From Lepidostoma basale (Eukaryota > Arthropoda > Insecta > Trichoptera > Lepidostomatidae), in the NCBI GenBank assembly GCA_022606425.2, contig JAHDVF020001563.1, forward strand, positions 186,001-250,000: a stretch of DNA of 64,000 bases. The letters run 5' to 3'. Shown here piece by piece: positions 1 through 10,916 of the stretch; position 1 is the stretch's first letter; each line of letters begins with the position of its first letter. Under the pieces are notes generated by a model, which was not told the origin of the DNA, ran no database searches, and saw only the letters and a program-made list of their open reading frames with translations. Position numbers and translations under genes: made by a program.

Positions 1-68
1 TAAAAAACAGACTTATGATTTAGCTAGTTTAAGTATTGATCTCAAAATATAAAATATATAAAAAATAC

Positions 69-494
69 ATGGATCTGGCAAAAGAAGGATAAAAGTATGA
101 TAGATAATACTATGTGTATGATAGAGTGTCGAATGAAAATATAAGAAGTAAATGCGGTGCGATTGATGGTGTCATGAACAAAATAATGAAAGGATCATTA
201 AGATGGTTTGGACATATGGAAAGAATGAATGAAGAATGAATGGTAAAAAAATTATATGTCATGATGTAAATGGAACCAGAAATAGAGGAAGACCGAAGAA
301 AACGTGGCACGATCAAATAAATCAAATATTGAATGTCGCCCATGTGAGGAGTCAGAGAAATCGACGCGCGTGCATGACACGATGTATGAATGTTGAGGAA
401 GCGAGAGAAATATGTCAGGAAAGAAAAGTGTGGCAGTCCATTCTTTCTGCCTACCCCTTCGGGGAGACGACGTGATGGTTAGTTAGTTAGTTAA
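69..494 (+). mobile_element. RTE-clade LINE, 3' fragment
   Basis: Decayed 3' end of an RTE-type non-LTR retrotransposon. The sequence encodes the C-terminal tail that follows the reverse-transcriptase domain: [53 protein letters not shown] and the end [12 protein letters not shown]. It ends in the family's TTAG tail at about 478-493. Frame changes and a small deletion near 92-110 break it. The same tail recurs more than ten times in this window. Truncated at the 5' end, as is usual for target-primed reverse transcription. It makes no functional protein. Confidence 0.85.
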
Positions 495-866
495 AAAATA
501 TGTTTAGAAGAATAAACAGACACTTTAAAGGAATGTACAAAATCTGTTGTACGTTCTTAAATATATAGCGGTATAAGTCAAATACAACAAATCGGAGGTA
601 TCCTTTTTCCATCGTCAATAAATTTGTCAAAAATGGCCGTGCTCCCCCTCTCCTTCTAGCAACATTAACTCGTTTATAATTGACTTATCGCAATCCTTGC
701 GTGCTAAATAAATCTCCTCCGGTGGCAGATAGCATAGCCAGCTGAGCGTCTTTCCAATTTACTGAGGGGCTTAATTCATGAAAGAATTAACTCCAAGTTA
801 TTAAGTTTCTACCATTGAAGGAAAAATACCTTAAGAAACGCCATGAATGAATAAATATGTGATTTA
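495..866. other. No recognised feature
   Basis: Mixed-composition sequence. No convincing reading frame or repeat was seen. Confidence 0.5.
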
Positions 867-1145
867 ATTGTATCTCAATAGAGACGAAGATGCAAATTGG
901 AAACTGGATATGGTTGATCAAGGTGTTTACAGGACTTATGACCTGTCATTGGTTGGGTTAAGCGCACGCTTTATGTATTAGAATTACAACATTCCCCATT
1001 CCACCTTTGTCATGACCATGTCTGACAATTTTTGGAAGTTGTATATATGTTAAAGTCCTACACCAGATTTCACATGTCAGTTTCAATATGCCATCTATGA
1101 AGCTTTTGATTACATATGTTAATCTTTTTAAGATAATATATTTAA
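867..1145 (+). repeat. Dispersed repeat U1
   Basis: One of four copies of a non-coding repeat (others near 15185-15575, 33090-33375 and 38768-39045). The shared end begins AATTGTATCTCAATAGAGAC, followed by a core with CCAATGACAGGTCATAAGTC-like sequence and CATTCCCCATTCC. The superfamily is unknown. No open frame is conserved between copies, so it is a non-autonomous element. Confidence 0.75.
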
Positions 1146-1689
1146 GAATAAATATGTGTCGTATCCAAGGTATATAGAATAATATGGTAAGATATTGCGC
1201 ACGTAGCATGCTATCCCTTTCTAATAATTTGCTGTCAAGTGACGTCATGTGGTGAACTCGAAATCGAAACGAAACTATAAACAAACCTAAATAACTATAA
1301 ACAAGCTAAATCAAATGGAGTTGATTTGCCATATCCAGTTAAAAATCTTTTTTATCGATGTAAAATGTTTTTCAAAATAAGAACAATGAACTTAAAGCTC
1401 ATTGAAGATGCTAACTCTAAAAAAAGAAAAATAAAAAAAACAATAACTTAAATAAAGAAAACGATTTGTCATAATTTATTTAATACAATTACAAAAACTT
1501 CTTTTAATTAGACGTAATAAATAAACAAAGAAAAATTCCATACCCAATGTATAAATATATACTCAACTCATACTACACAACCTAATGCTTGGGTCTCCAC
1601 GTGACGTAGCTGCGCAGTAGATGTCAAAAATAAAACGCGGAATATCTTACCATATTTATTCTATATACCTTGTGTCGTATCTAATATTT
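1146..1689. repeat. Widely spaced inverted repeat
   Basis: A ~30-bp segment (1167-1196, starting AAGGTATATAGAATAA) recurs inverted at 1641-1672 with one extra base. The ~445 bp between is AT-rich and without a gene. The inverted ends may mark an old element whose boundaries are lost. Confidence 0.5.
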
Positions 1690-1958
1690 ACAACAACAAT
1701 TATTCATTATTATTACTTTTTATTTTTTTTCATTTTACATCATCGCAGCATGAGCCAAATCGATGTAAAGGGTATTATAGCTATCATAGAGATTCTCGTG
1801 ACATGTGATAGGTAGCTAATCTATCGCCATTTTATTTTCACGTGAATTCTACACCAGACCAAAGACAGTGTGACAATCACACTGCCCTCGCCGGGAATCG
1901 AACCCGTAACCTTCGGGGTGGCAGTCAATGCACTTACCACTCGGCCACGAAGGTCGTC
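1690..1958 (-). mobile_element. tRNA-derived SINE, family A
   Basis: Minus-strand copy. The head ends at 1958 and carries an RNA polymerase III A box (TGGCCGAGTGG) and B box (GGTTCGATTCC, complement within 1893-1905). Then comes a body with TGTGATTGTCACACTG and a tail of AAT repeats at the low-coordinate end. Copies also at 10536, 35455, 39416, 42545, 43136 and 46390. It is not a functional tRNA gene because the cloverleaf is not preserved downstream of the B box. Confidence 0.85.
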
Positions 1959-2035
1959 TATAATAGTACTTAAAAATTCCTGTAATGTTTTCAAGTTTTA
2001 TATCATTAAAACAAAAAAATAATCGTATTGTAAAA

Positions 2036-2170
2036 CAATGATAGAGTTTTGAATGAAAATATAAGAAGATAATGCGGTGCGAATGAATGTGTTATGAACA
2101 AAAAATTTAAGGAATCATTAAGATATATTGGACACATGGAAAGAATTAATTGAGAAAGAATGGTAAATAT
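2036..2170 (+). mobile_element. RTE LINE fragment
   Basis: Short, degraded piece of the RTE C-terminal region (RVxNENIR..GANE, then SLRYIGHMERI) with stops. It lies tail-to-tail with the inverted copy that starts at 2182. Confidence 0.75.
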
Positions 2171-2181
2171 ATATATAACTA

Positions 2182-2664
2182 AATAACTAACTAACTAACC
2201 ATCACGCCGTCTCCCCGAAGGGGTAGGCAGAAAGAATGGACTGCCACACCTTTCTTTCCTGACATATTTCTCTCGCTTCCTCAACATTCATACATCGTGT
2301 CATGCACGCGCGTCGATTTCTCTGACTCCTCACATGGCCGACATTCAATATTTGATTTATTTGATCGTGCCACGTTTTCCTCGGTCTTCCTCTATTTCTG
2401 GTTCCATTTACATCATTAACATATAATTTTTTTACCATTCTTTCTTCATTCATTCTTTCCATATGTCCAAACCATCTTAATGATCCTTTCATTATTTTGT
2501 TCATGACACCATCATTCGCACCGCATTCACTTCTTATATTTTCATTCGACACTCTATCATACACACAATATCCACACATTCGTCTGAGAGATCTCATTTC
2601 TACTGCATTTATTCTACTTTCATCCTTACTTTGCCAGTTCCATGCTTCGCTTCCATACATAAGA
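2182..2664 (-). mobile_element. RTE-clade LINE, 3' fragment with open tail frame
   Basis: Minus-strand RTE 3' end. An uninterrupted 152-codon frame (2202-2660) covers the region after the reverse-transcriptase domain: [51 protein letters not shown], then the terminator after AYPFGETA. The TTAG tail is at 2185-2203. The 5' part is cut off where the (AT)n tract begins. This is one of the best-preserved C-termini in the window, but it lacks the endonuclease and the catalytic reverse-transcriptase motifs. Confidence 0.88.
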
Positions 2665-2905
<241 letters not shown>

Positions 2906-3008
2906 GATGTGAATGGAACTAGAAATAGAGGAAGATGGTTGAAAAAGTGGCATGATCAAATAAATTTAATATTCAATGTCGGCCACGTAAGGAGTCGGAG
3001 CAATCGAC
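2906..3008 (+). mobile_element. RTE LINE fragment
   Basis: Encodes [33 protein letters not shown], the same segment as in the minus copy at 2182-2664. The two form an inverted repeat around the AT tract. Confidence 0.8.
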
Positions 3009-3320
3009 CATCCTGCAAACTTATTGACCATGGCACGCCATGCGCTCCTGTCATCCGTAATTCTCCAGGCTGCAGCTAATGAGAGATCAGTCAGATCCCT
3101 GATTTGATCGGACCAACGGCTCAGTGGCCGTCCTTGTGGTCGACAACCGTCCACTTTGCCCATGATGATGAGCATTTCAAGGTTGTCCTGATTTCTCCAG
3201 GCTATGTGTCAAAAATATTTCAGCACTCTCTGAGAGCACATCCGCGAGAATCATGCCTTAATATCCAGCTGGTCAATGATTGACTGGTTTGTTCTTCTTG
3301 CCGTCCAGGGTATACTCAGT
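3009..3320 (-). mobile_element. Second LINE family, C-terminal fragment
   Basis: The minus strand encodes ILADVLSESAEIFLTHSLE, then a frame change, then [20 protein letters not shown] and [12 protein letters not shown]. This is the typical C-terminal end of RTE-like non-LTR retrotransposons (GRP..RW.DQI...W...A.DR..WR). It differs from the main RTE family here. It is broken by stops. Confidence 0.7.
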
Positions 3321-3933
3321 ACTCAGTACTCAGTAAATTTAAAAACATTAGCTAAACGCATCACTACCTATGTATAAGTTTGTGTAAAAACATCTTCCAA
3401 TACAATAAAAATGTAGAACTTTGTCATTGCGAAACTGTGGATTTTCACACTGGTTATAGAATTGGGTTCCAAGCAAGTAACATACCAAACAAATTTTGTT
3501 TGACAGTTCCCCCATATTCTTTACTCTCTGGTCTCAACCTACATTCAATCGGTAGGAATAAAGAAAACCCACATATTTCACGGATAATCATTCAATCTTC
3601 TGGGTGGAATTGGTGTAGTAAATTTCTTTCGATTTAAGGCCCGTGCCAAAAATGCGAATTGTGCGAACAATTTTTTTTAATGTATAAAAGTTTTTATTAA
3701 TGATTCGAGTATGTGCGTTTAAACTTTGATGTTTGATTTACAGTCAAATGTGAAAAAATCATATAATTTTGACTTGTATTGTATGGTTTTTAGTACCCCA
3801 TTGCTTTAACGATTTAGAGATTCTAAAAAATTCATATTGTTATTATAATATGCACATTTTTTACGACAGTCTTCAATGTTTCAAGTGAAATGATTTCAAT
3901 ATTTCATATTATATGAAAATGACTGTAAAATTA
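3321..3933. other. No recognised feature
   Basis: AT-rich. An 85-codon open frame at 3380-3637 has no recognisable motif and is probably chance. Confidence 0.5.
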
Positions 3934-4106
3934 TTATGTAATAAAGGCGGCCACATCCTAAGTACAAAAAATCGAAAAACGTGCATGTTACGATGTATGA
4001 ATGTAGAGAAGCTCGAAAAGCATGTCAAGACAGAGCAATGGGCGGTCCATCCCTTCTGTCTACACTTCCGGGAAAACGATGAGTTGTTTAGTTAATTAGT
4101 TAGTTA
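3934..4106 (+). mobile_element. RTE LINE, extreme 3' fragment
   Basis: Encodes RCMNVE and the region leading to the PFCLHFREN end, a diverged form of the family terminus. Followed by TTAG tail repeats at about 4088-4106. Confidence 0.75.
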
Positions 4107-4136
4107 TAAATTTAATTTTAAAATATAATATATCTA

Positions 4137-4312
4137 TGGGCAGTAGGTACTTGCGTGTGCACTGCATGCATGTATTTATATTTTTCTCTAATGCGTTCCT
4201 GGTACTTTGTTGTATTTTTATAATATTTTACCTGTACTTAATAGATGCCTTAAACATTTTCCTGTTTGTAATGTCTATTGAGTTAATAAACTGATTTGAT
4301 TTGATTTTTACT
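4137..4312 (+). mobile_element. Jockey-superfamily LINE 3' UTR and tail
   Basis: Non-coding 3' end of the LINE whose coding part is seen at 6645-7465. Shared text includes AATGCGTTCCTGGTACTTTG and CTTAAACATTTTCC, and it ends in GATTTGATTTGATTT, the ATTTG-repeat tail of that family. Confidence 0.75.
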
Positions 4313-5262
4313 TTATTTTTAATGTTGTTTAAAACATTTCGCGGACCGGGTGCTTTTACCCCGAGCTTTTACCCGAATAAACACGTTTCTAACGTAACCA
4401 TGTTCTACTGGTCTTCGGTATATATTTTTTACTATTCACGTACCAGTTTTTCACATTAAAACAAGATCCATCTCCATTACCTGGACCCCTTTCCGATAAA
4501 ATTAAACGTAATGCATTAATTACCTTCGACGTATCGCCTCGCATATCCCACCTCGGGAAATAAATTCCGCTTAGCTGCAGCCTCTCCAAGATCGTGGTAC
4601 TGTAAATACGTATATATGAACCTTAACGTGCTACCATATGGAGATACCGCCGGCAAATGGATCCAATGTCCGCACAGACTTCCGGTAACTGAGATTTATG
4701 AGCTAGTTAATTTGTATTAGAGTCAGCTTGACGGTGCAGCCATCATTAGATAGATTCAAGTAAAGGATTTAGAGACATAGTAAATCATTTTTAAGGGTTT
4801 TCGACATTCTTTTCAATTTCCATCGTGATATATTGTAATGTATACATATGTAATCATTATAGAAATGACTCCAAGGGAGACACTTTCAAATAATCTCTCC
4901 TTCTTTGAATATAAATATTTAAAATATATAATTTCTGTTTTATAAATTCACATTTTAATTTAATTTAAACCACTTTTATTTCATAATATAGAACCAACTG
5001 TCATATGTTTAGTCACAAAAATAAATAGATATATTTCAAACTCTTTTTTTGCAAATTTTAGCAAATTTCAATTGTTAAAATGGTATGACAAATTGAAATG
5101 CCTGTTTATTTTTTATTGAAAAAAAATGTATGTAAACAAAATATATACTGTACAGTAATTATTAAATGTTTTTAATTTAAAATAAATACTAAAACAACCA
5201 AGTACAACATTTTTCAAATGATTTCTCTTGTGGGAATAAATCACAAATTTAATTGTATCGAC
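4313..5262. other. Unique sequence, no recognised feature
   Basis: The first half (4330-4740) is less AT-rich and looks single-copy. The second half is AT-rich. A 66-codon minus frame at 4389-4589 has no recognisable motif. Confidence 0.5.
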
Positions 5263-5276
5263 GTATTTCTTTAAAA

Positions 5277-5412
5277 TTAACTAACTAACTAACAAACACG
5301 CCGTCTCCCCGAAGGGATAGGCAGAAAAGATGGACTGCCACACTTCAACCGATGCGACACTCCATTCTTCTCTTTTCGCCCCCGTGTGAAACGCGGTGTG
5401 ATAGGTTGCAAA
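5277..5412 (-). mobile_element. RTE-tailed non-autonomous element (RT-SINE), truncated
   Basis: Minus-strand copy. It starts with the complement of the RTE 3' end (TTAG repeats, CGTC..CCCCTTCGGGG, TGGACTGCCAC), then switches to a body absent from the LINE (CCGATGCGACACTCC, then a CGCGGTGTGAT motif). Other copies are at 10917, 23545, 33440, 35980 and 57024. Confidence 0.8.
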
Positions 5413-6171
5413 ACAGAGTGTATCTCACATTATTTTTAAAGCATTTAATTTTACTAAAAATTCATGTATTTATGTAATGTATTCCATTAATGATGATGTA
5501 TATGAATTTGTATGGCTTTAAATTCAATTTGAATTAATCAAGATGAAAATAAACCGCTATTCAACTCGCCTACTGAATGCAGATAAGATTGTATTTCTAG
5601 TCCCTATTTAGAATAAACACCACAAGCTAAGTTAATATTCCTAATAAAATAGACGAACAGCAAGTCTATGGTTGTCGTATTTATAATCCGTTTGTCTATG
5701 CCTCTCAGACTTGTCAGAGGAAACTAAATTAAATAAAAGGTATCGCGTTAGTACAGCGAGAATTTGAGAAATCCGATCAAGTTTGTCTCTGCCTTTGTAT
5801 TCAATTAATTCCGGAATAAGGAGCGATATGCTCCCGTGACAATTTTATAATTTGATTGTTCCTGTAATCCTTTAACGTCCCCTTGACTTAATGCCGCCAG
5901 CCAACTGCGTCTCGCCTCGCATCTGATTCCAAGAATTGGTTTTCTAATGAAATATTCAGTTATTCAATCTTTCAAGCCAACTCATTATTCCGCAAACGCT
6001 TATGAAATCAACCAAAATCAATATGAGATTAGACGTTCATTATGAGAGATATTTTGGTGTGAAATAAATAAATAAAATTTTTGTAGATTAAAAAAAAAAT
6101 CACATCAAATTATTAACTGAATGATATTTCCCACTTGATATTATCCATGTTCTTATAAATATATTGTAGGT
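5413..6171. other. Unique sequence, no recognised feature
   Basis: No coding frame or repeat recognised. The stretch 5810-5950 is less AT-rich than its surroundings. Confidence 0.5.
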
Positions 6172-6194
6172 AAGGTTAGGTTAGGTTAGGTTAG
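6172..6194 (+). repeat. Interstitial TTAGG telomere-like repeat
   Basis: About four tandem units of TTAGG, the canonical insect telomere repeat, inside ordinary sequence. Confidence 0.8.
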
Positions 6195-6468
6195 CGGCCC
6201 ACAAAATGTTCCATAATTAAAATGAATTACATATTTGTCGATGGAATTAAAATAATTAAATAATAATTCTTAAGAAAAGGGTTAACGATTATTTTTAATT
6301 TGGCAAGAAAAATTTAAACACGGTTTTATCCACATTATCGTATTTATTAAATGTATTTACAGTATAAAAAATACTTATTGTGGAGTTTTACAACACAGAA
6401 GAAATAATAATTATAATAGACCTTGTTCAAGATGATTTAAAATAGATCTTATGAAGAGCACTAATAAG

Positions 6469-6590
6469 GGGAGGGTATGAAATAGGAACTTTACTTTGGA
6501 ATGGGATTTTGCAGGATTGTAGTGCCCCCTAAGAGTCGTCCATAGACATAGTAAGAAAGCGCAATAGACAGACAATTTGTAAAAAAAAGC
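6469..6590 (-). mobile_element. SINE family C, truncated
   Basis: Inverted copy of the 3' body of the tRNA-derived SINE at 7493-7740 (shared GGGGAGGG, ATGAAATAGGAA, AATGGGATTT, GTCCATAG, GCGCAATAGA). The tRNA-like head is missing. Confidence 0.75.
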
Positions 6591-6644
6591 CTTTAAACTT
6601 ATCGTTGCTTATACAGGTATATTATTAAATTTTTTTATTTTTAT

Positions 6645-7465
6645 TAAATCAAATCAAATCAAATTATCAACTTAATAGATATTACAAACGGGAAAATGTT
6701 TAAGGCATATATTAAGTACAGGTAAAATATCATAAAAATATTACAACAAAGTACCAGGAACGCATTAGAGATGATTCGACATTAGGAAGACAAGATACTT
6801 TCTATTTGCCCTATTTGCCCCCTGAACGTACTTTCACTAACATGAAAGACGTCGATCTCCGAGGAGACCGCGTTCAGCAGACTAATTGCTCTTCCCACCG
6901 GTGTCACCAGAGGCAGATTGGTTCTGGCGGCCGGTAGGTAAAACAATCTGTGCTGTTGCTGTCGGAGATATCTATCGGGGACAAATAGACCAACATCCTC
7001 CAGTACGGCCGAGTTCTCGAAGTATCCCCTAATTAATCTGAAGAAATGGGTTATTAGATGTCCATCTCTTCGAAGCTGTAAAGAATTGGTTCCGAGCATT
7101 CCCAGAAGAAATGCCGTGGGATAGAGCCACGGATAGTTACCATATTCCCTCATGTAGAGATACCTCAGAAATTTTTTCTGAACCCTCTCCAGCATAACGG
7201 AATATCTCGCCTCGTGAGGATTCCATATCACAGAACCACTTTCGAGCCTGCTTCGAACCAATGCGTTGTACGAGGGACTCGTATAGGACTCTGAGCACAT
7301 TGGGATCCCTGAAAACTCTTCCGGTCCGGACGATGAACCCCAACATCCTCAGTGCAATGCCACAAATCCTTTCGACATGTGCACGAAAAGTCAGCCTACT
7401 CTCATAGATGATTCGGAGATCCTTCATCGTAGATACATGTGCCAGTTGCTGGTTGTTCATTGTGT
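6645..7465 (-). mobile_element. Jockey-superfamily LINE, 3' fragment
   Basis: Minus-strand LINE end. The coding part is 6782-7460 in two frames joined by a frameshift near 7260. One frame reads HVSTMKDLRI..LTFRAHVERIC..ALRMLGFIVR...VLRVLYESLV. The other continues RSRLESGSVIWNPHEARYSV.LERVQKKFLRYLY, then the C-terminus ending in ESILSS. The YxSLVxSxLExGSVIWNP block is the thumb and post-RT region of R1/jockey-like reverse transcriptases. The non-coding tail at 6645-6780 ends in AAATC repeats and matches the plus-strand tail at 4137-4312. Truncated upstream, so no endonuclease or catalytic YADD motif. Non-functional. Confidence 0.85.
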
Positions 7466-7492
7466 ATCTAGAAATTTCGCCACTAGTTTCAA

Positions 7493-7740
7493 TAGCTAGG
7501 TGGCTGAGCGGATAGGTTGCCTTCTCAATTTTGCTGGGCGGCCGGTCTCTGGTTCGAATCCCGGTTCATGCGTTTTTTTCTGATATATAATAAAAGGAAC
7601 GGTGATTTTTTTTCTTATAGAAATTGACTATCTATTGCGCTTCCTGACTTTGACTATGGACAACTCTTAAGGGGTATTACAATCCTGCGAAATCCCATTC
7701 CGAAGTCAATTTCCTATTTCATGCCCTCCCCTTGTAAGTG
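7493..7740 (+). mobile_element. tRNA-derived SINE, family C
   Basis: The head contains an A box (TGGCTGAGCGGATAGG, near 7501) and a B box (GGTTCGAATCCC, about 7551), with a CGGTCTCTGG segment between that resembles a class II tRNA variable-arm region. The body ends in CCCTCCCCTTG. The same body is repeated in inverted orientation at 6469-6590, so the jockey fragment is flanked by the two copies. Intron-like or CCA-encoding features of a functional tRNA gene are not evident. Confidence 0.7.
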
Positions 7741-7922
7741 TTTAATTTAACACATATTTTTAGTGTAAACTGATGTTCGCAAAAAATTAAATAATTTTAT
7801 AAAATTTTTAAGTATTGGGAATATTTCGTTTCTTTAATTTATCCACCTTTGTCACCTTTGAAATCATTAATTGACATATTTTAAAAAGAAATGTGAAAGC
7901 TTCCGCTTTCAGTTTACGTGTA

Positions 7923-9247
7923 TACGAGGTCTGTTCAAAAAGTATCGCGAATTTAATATTTTTTCAAAAAGTATTTATTTATTCATGAATATCTATTTTG
8001 TCCCCTTCAAAGTAATTCCCCTCGGATATAATACATTTATGCCAACGTTTTTTCCAATCCTCGAAGCACTTAAAAAAATCATTTTTTGTGATCTTGTTCA
8101 GCTCCTCCTTCGATGCCGTCTTTATCTCCTCAATCGTGGCGTAGCGTCGTCCTTTCATGGGCCTCTTCAGTTTTGGAAACAGGAAAAAGTCACAGGGGGC
8201 CAGGTCTGGGGAATACGGTGGCTGCGGCACCATTACTGTGTTGTTTTTGGCCAAATATTCGCGCACAAGCAACGATGTGTGAGCAGGGGCGTTATCATGG
8301 TGCAAAAGCCAGTTTTTGTTCTTCCACAAATCCGGGCGTTTCTGGCGGATTGCTTCGCGCAAATTGCGCATAACTTGCAGGTAATATTCCTTATTGACCG
8401 TACTACCCTGTGGCAAGAACTCATGATGCACCACGCCCCTGCAATCGAAGAAAACTGTGAGCAAAACCTTCACGTTCGACCGAACTTGGCGCGCTTTTTT
8501 TGGTCTTGGCTCATGCGGCAGCTTCCATTGGGATGATTGAGCTTTGGTTTCCACGTCATAACCATAAACCCATGATTCGTCACCAGTTATGACCCTCTGG
8601 AGCACATTTGGGTCGTCACGGACCAAGTCCAACATCTCCTGAGCAATGTTAACGCGATGCTGTTTTTGGTCGAAATTGAGCAATTTTGGCACGAATTTCG
8701 CGGCGACCCGACTCATGCCCAAATCATTGGTTAAAATCGAATGGCACGAGCCAATCGATATGTTTAGGTCCTCAGCAACTTCTCTAACGGTGATTCGACG
8801 ATTGGCTAATACTATTTTCTTCACTTTATCAATGTTTTCGTCTGTTGTTGACGTGCTCGGGCGTCCGGCACGCTCTTCGTCGTTCATATCTTCTCGGCCC
8901 TCTGAGAACATTTTGTACCACCGATAAACGTTGCTTTGGTCCAAGGTAGCTTCACCATATGCCACAGTCAACATTCGAAATGCGTCCGCGCACTTTATTT
9001 TGTTTTTCACACAAAATTTGATACAGATTCTTTGATCCATTTTTTGGAATAGGCAAAAATCGAAGACGAGCCAAAACACATCCAAGCAAAACAGCTGTCA
9101 AAAATTAACTAAACATTCAAAATGGCCGACCTTGTCAGCATAAGTAAGGGACATGAGTACCAACATAACGCTACAAAAAATCAAAAATCAAATATACGTA
9201 GCCAGCGGAAATTCAAAATTCGCGATACTTTTTGAACAGACCTCGTA
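7923..9247 (-). mobile_element. Complete mariner transposon 1
   Basis: A full-length Tc1/mariner element of 1,321 bp (7925-9245). Its TIRs are identical over 30 bp, beginning CGAGGTCTGTTCAAAAAGTA. A TA target duplication flanks it at 7923-7924 and 9246-9247. It contains one intact transposase gene on the minus strand. Perfect TIRs, an intact frame and the TA duplication together suggest recent insertion, and possibly ability to move. Confidence 0.97.
7979..9040 (-). CDS. Mariner transposase (353 aa), intact
   Basis: DD34D transposase that would cut and paste its own element by binding the 30-bp TIRs in the nucleus. Residues 1-110 form the paired-like helix-turn-helix DNA-binding region (start MDQRICIKFC; EERAGRPSTST linker at about 55-65). 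The catalytic triad is complete: D154 in ITGDESWVYGYD, D249 in HHDNAPAH and D284 in YSPDLAPCD, with exactly 34 residues between the last two. The usual WVPHEL motif is altered to KFVPKLL (115-121). The frame stays open 15 codons upstream to 9085, but the Met at 9040 starts where mariner proteins normally begin, so I chose it. Length is normal for the family. No frameshift or internal stop. The subfamily was not assigned. Confidence 0.96.
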   Translation of the reverse strand: MDQRICIKFCVKNKIKCADAFRMLTVAYGEATLDQSNVYRWYKMFSEGREDMNDEERAGRPSTSTTDENIDKVKKIVLANRRITVREVAEDLNISIGSCHSILTNDLGMSRVAAKFVPKLLNFDQKQHRVNIAQEMLDLVRDDPNVLQRVITGDESWVYGYDVETKAQSSQWKLPHEPRPKKARQVRSNVKVLLTVFFDCRGVVHHEFLPQGSTVNKEYYLQVMRNLREAIRQKRPDLWKNKNWLLHHDNAPAHTSLLVREYLAKNNTVMVPQPPYSPDLAPCDFFLFPKLKRPMKGRRYATIEEIKTASKEELNKITKNDFFKCFEDWKKRWHKCIISEGNYFEGDKIDIHE

Positions 9248-10535
9248 TGTACGAGTACGTGCAGTAATTTACCCATTATTCAAATGGCTTACGGTTGAGC
9301 ACCGAAAAAAACGCATTTAATAAACGATCCACACAAAACGTCACATAAAACAAAGGTCTGGAGCCGCCCCTGGCGTAAATTAAATTCTAATAAAGCAGTC
9401 TCCCTTTGTGCGAGGTCTGAACACGTCAGGCCCGGCCCAGGGCTGTGTACCGGGTGCCGAGAGCCGGGTGCCGTTTCAGGCAATATATTCTCTGGATATA
9501 CAGGTACACCTGATATCTACCTTTCAGGGAATAATAAGGATGACGAATTCTTCGAATGTGTTTGTATTGAATAAACCTGTCCGAGACAGATGCGGTGGGG
9601 TATGTGAAGCACCATCACCACGTACACAGTGGAATCTTTGATTTTTTTTCGAATTGGATTCTTTAATTTGAAATAAAGAAAAATAAAACAATAACTTTCA
9701 AAATTTCAAAAAACATTTATACACATGTTTCGTTGAAATGAATAGAATCCAATGGCAGTATTTAATGCCTAGATGTATTTTTAATAGGTATTCTTTCTTT
9801 TTTAAATCGAACATTCAAGAATATATTTATGCGAACATTCACATATATGTCATAGTTAGCCTAGGTTAGGTAATCATTTCGAAAAAAATTATACACGATA
9901 ATTGTAACGTAATTAAAAAAAATTTTAATAAATAAAATTTACTGAATGTTTCTCGAACAAAAAAATAATATGCTCAAATATTGACACTTCAAACCCTTAC
10001 CCTATTTTTTTTAAATATAAAAAGAAGTACATTAATATAATAGGAAGAAAATTTTATTATTTTGAAATTTGCCATTTGATTATAAAACAAATGTTCACTA
10101 CTGCATTGGTTACAGTGAATTAATATTATATATTATATATTTTGTTATTTTCAGTTTGTATCATAGAATGTACCAACTTAAGCTATAACTGTACGTTATT
10201 TATTTATTTCAGATAACAGATAGCAATTGGCAAACATAAAACAACTCATGTAGAAACAATGCAAGACCAATTACATATTACATAAATAGACAAAGGCAGG
10301 ACAATCTAGAATAATGTACAACGGGCTAAACCTCTACAACAACCTACCATTAAAACAAAAAGTCTTACTTAAAAATAACATTAAAATAAACCTCAATCAT
10401 AATATATTGACATGTAAGATGTAAATATCATTATATTTAATAACCCAATCGGGGGTTTTATACACACATATACATACATGCACTTACATGCACATACATA
10501 TAAACACATATACATTTAAACATTCGTGCATTGAC
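9248..10535. other. No recognised gene
   Basis: The stretch 9343-9640 is moderately GC-rich with two short opposing frames (64 and 77 codons) without known motifs. The rest is AT-rich. Its last 100 bp holds CATA/CACATA-rich simple sequence (about 10462-10515). Confidence 0.5.
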
Positions 10536-10800
10536 GACCTTCGTGGCCGAGTGGTAAGTACATAGACTGCCACCCCGAAGGTTCCGGGTTCGATTCCCGG
10601 CGAGGGCAGTGTGATTGTCACACTGTCATTGGTCTGGTGTAGAATTCACGTGACAATAAAATGTCGATAGAATATCTACCTCTCATGTCACGAGAATCAT
10701 TATGATAGCTATAATACCCTTTACATCGATTTGGCTCATGCTGTCATGATGTAAAGAGCGATTCAACAAAATAATAATAATAATATATAATAAGAATAAA
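10536..10800 (+). mobile_element. tRNA-derived SINE, family A (well preserved)
   Basis: Best complete copy of family A. The A box TGGCCGAGTGG is near 10544, the B box GGTTCGATTCC near 10587, then TGTGATTGTCACACTG, a body ending GAGCGATTCAACAAAAT, and an AAT-repeat tail. The D-arm-like start resembles class II (Ser/Leu-type) tRNAs, which is an inference. Confidence 0.88.
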
Positions 10801-10916
10801 AACAAAAGCAATATTAGTAATAAAATACAGTAGTAAATCCAAAATTAAATACAAAATATCAATTACACCTGAATGATGCTCCAACCATTCATTCCAATTC
10901 AGATAAACAAACAAAC

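Noticed and set aside
7493..7570. Possible functional tRNA gene
   Set aside because: The A and B boxes are fine, but the body is a repeated SINE and the acceptor stem is not convincing.
7871..8536. 221-codon plus-strand frame
   Set aside because: Antisense to the mariner 1 transposase gene. It has no independent motifs.
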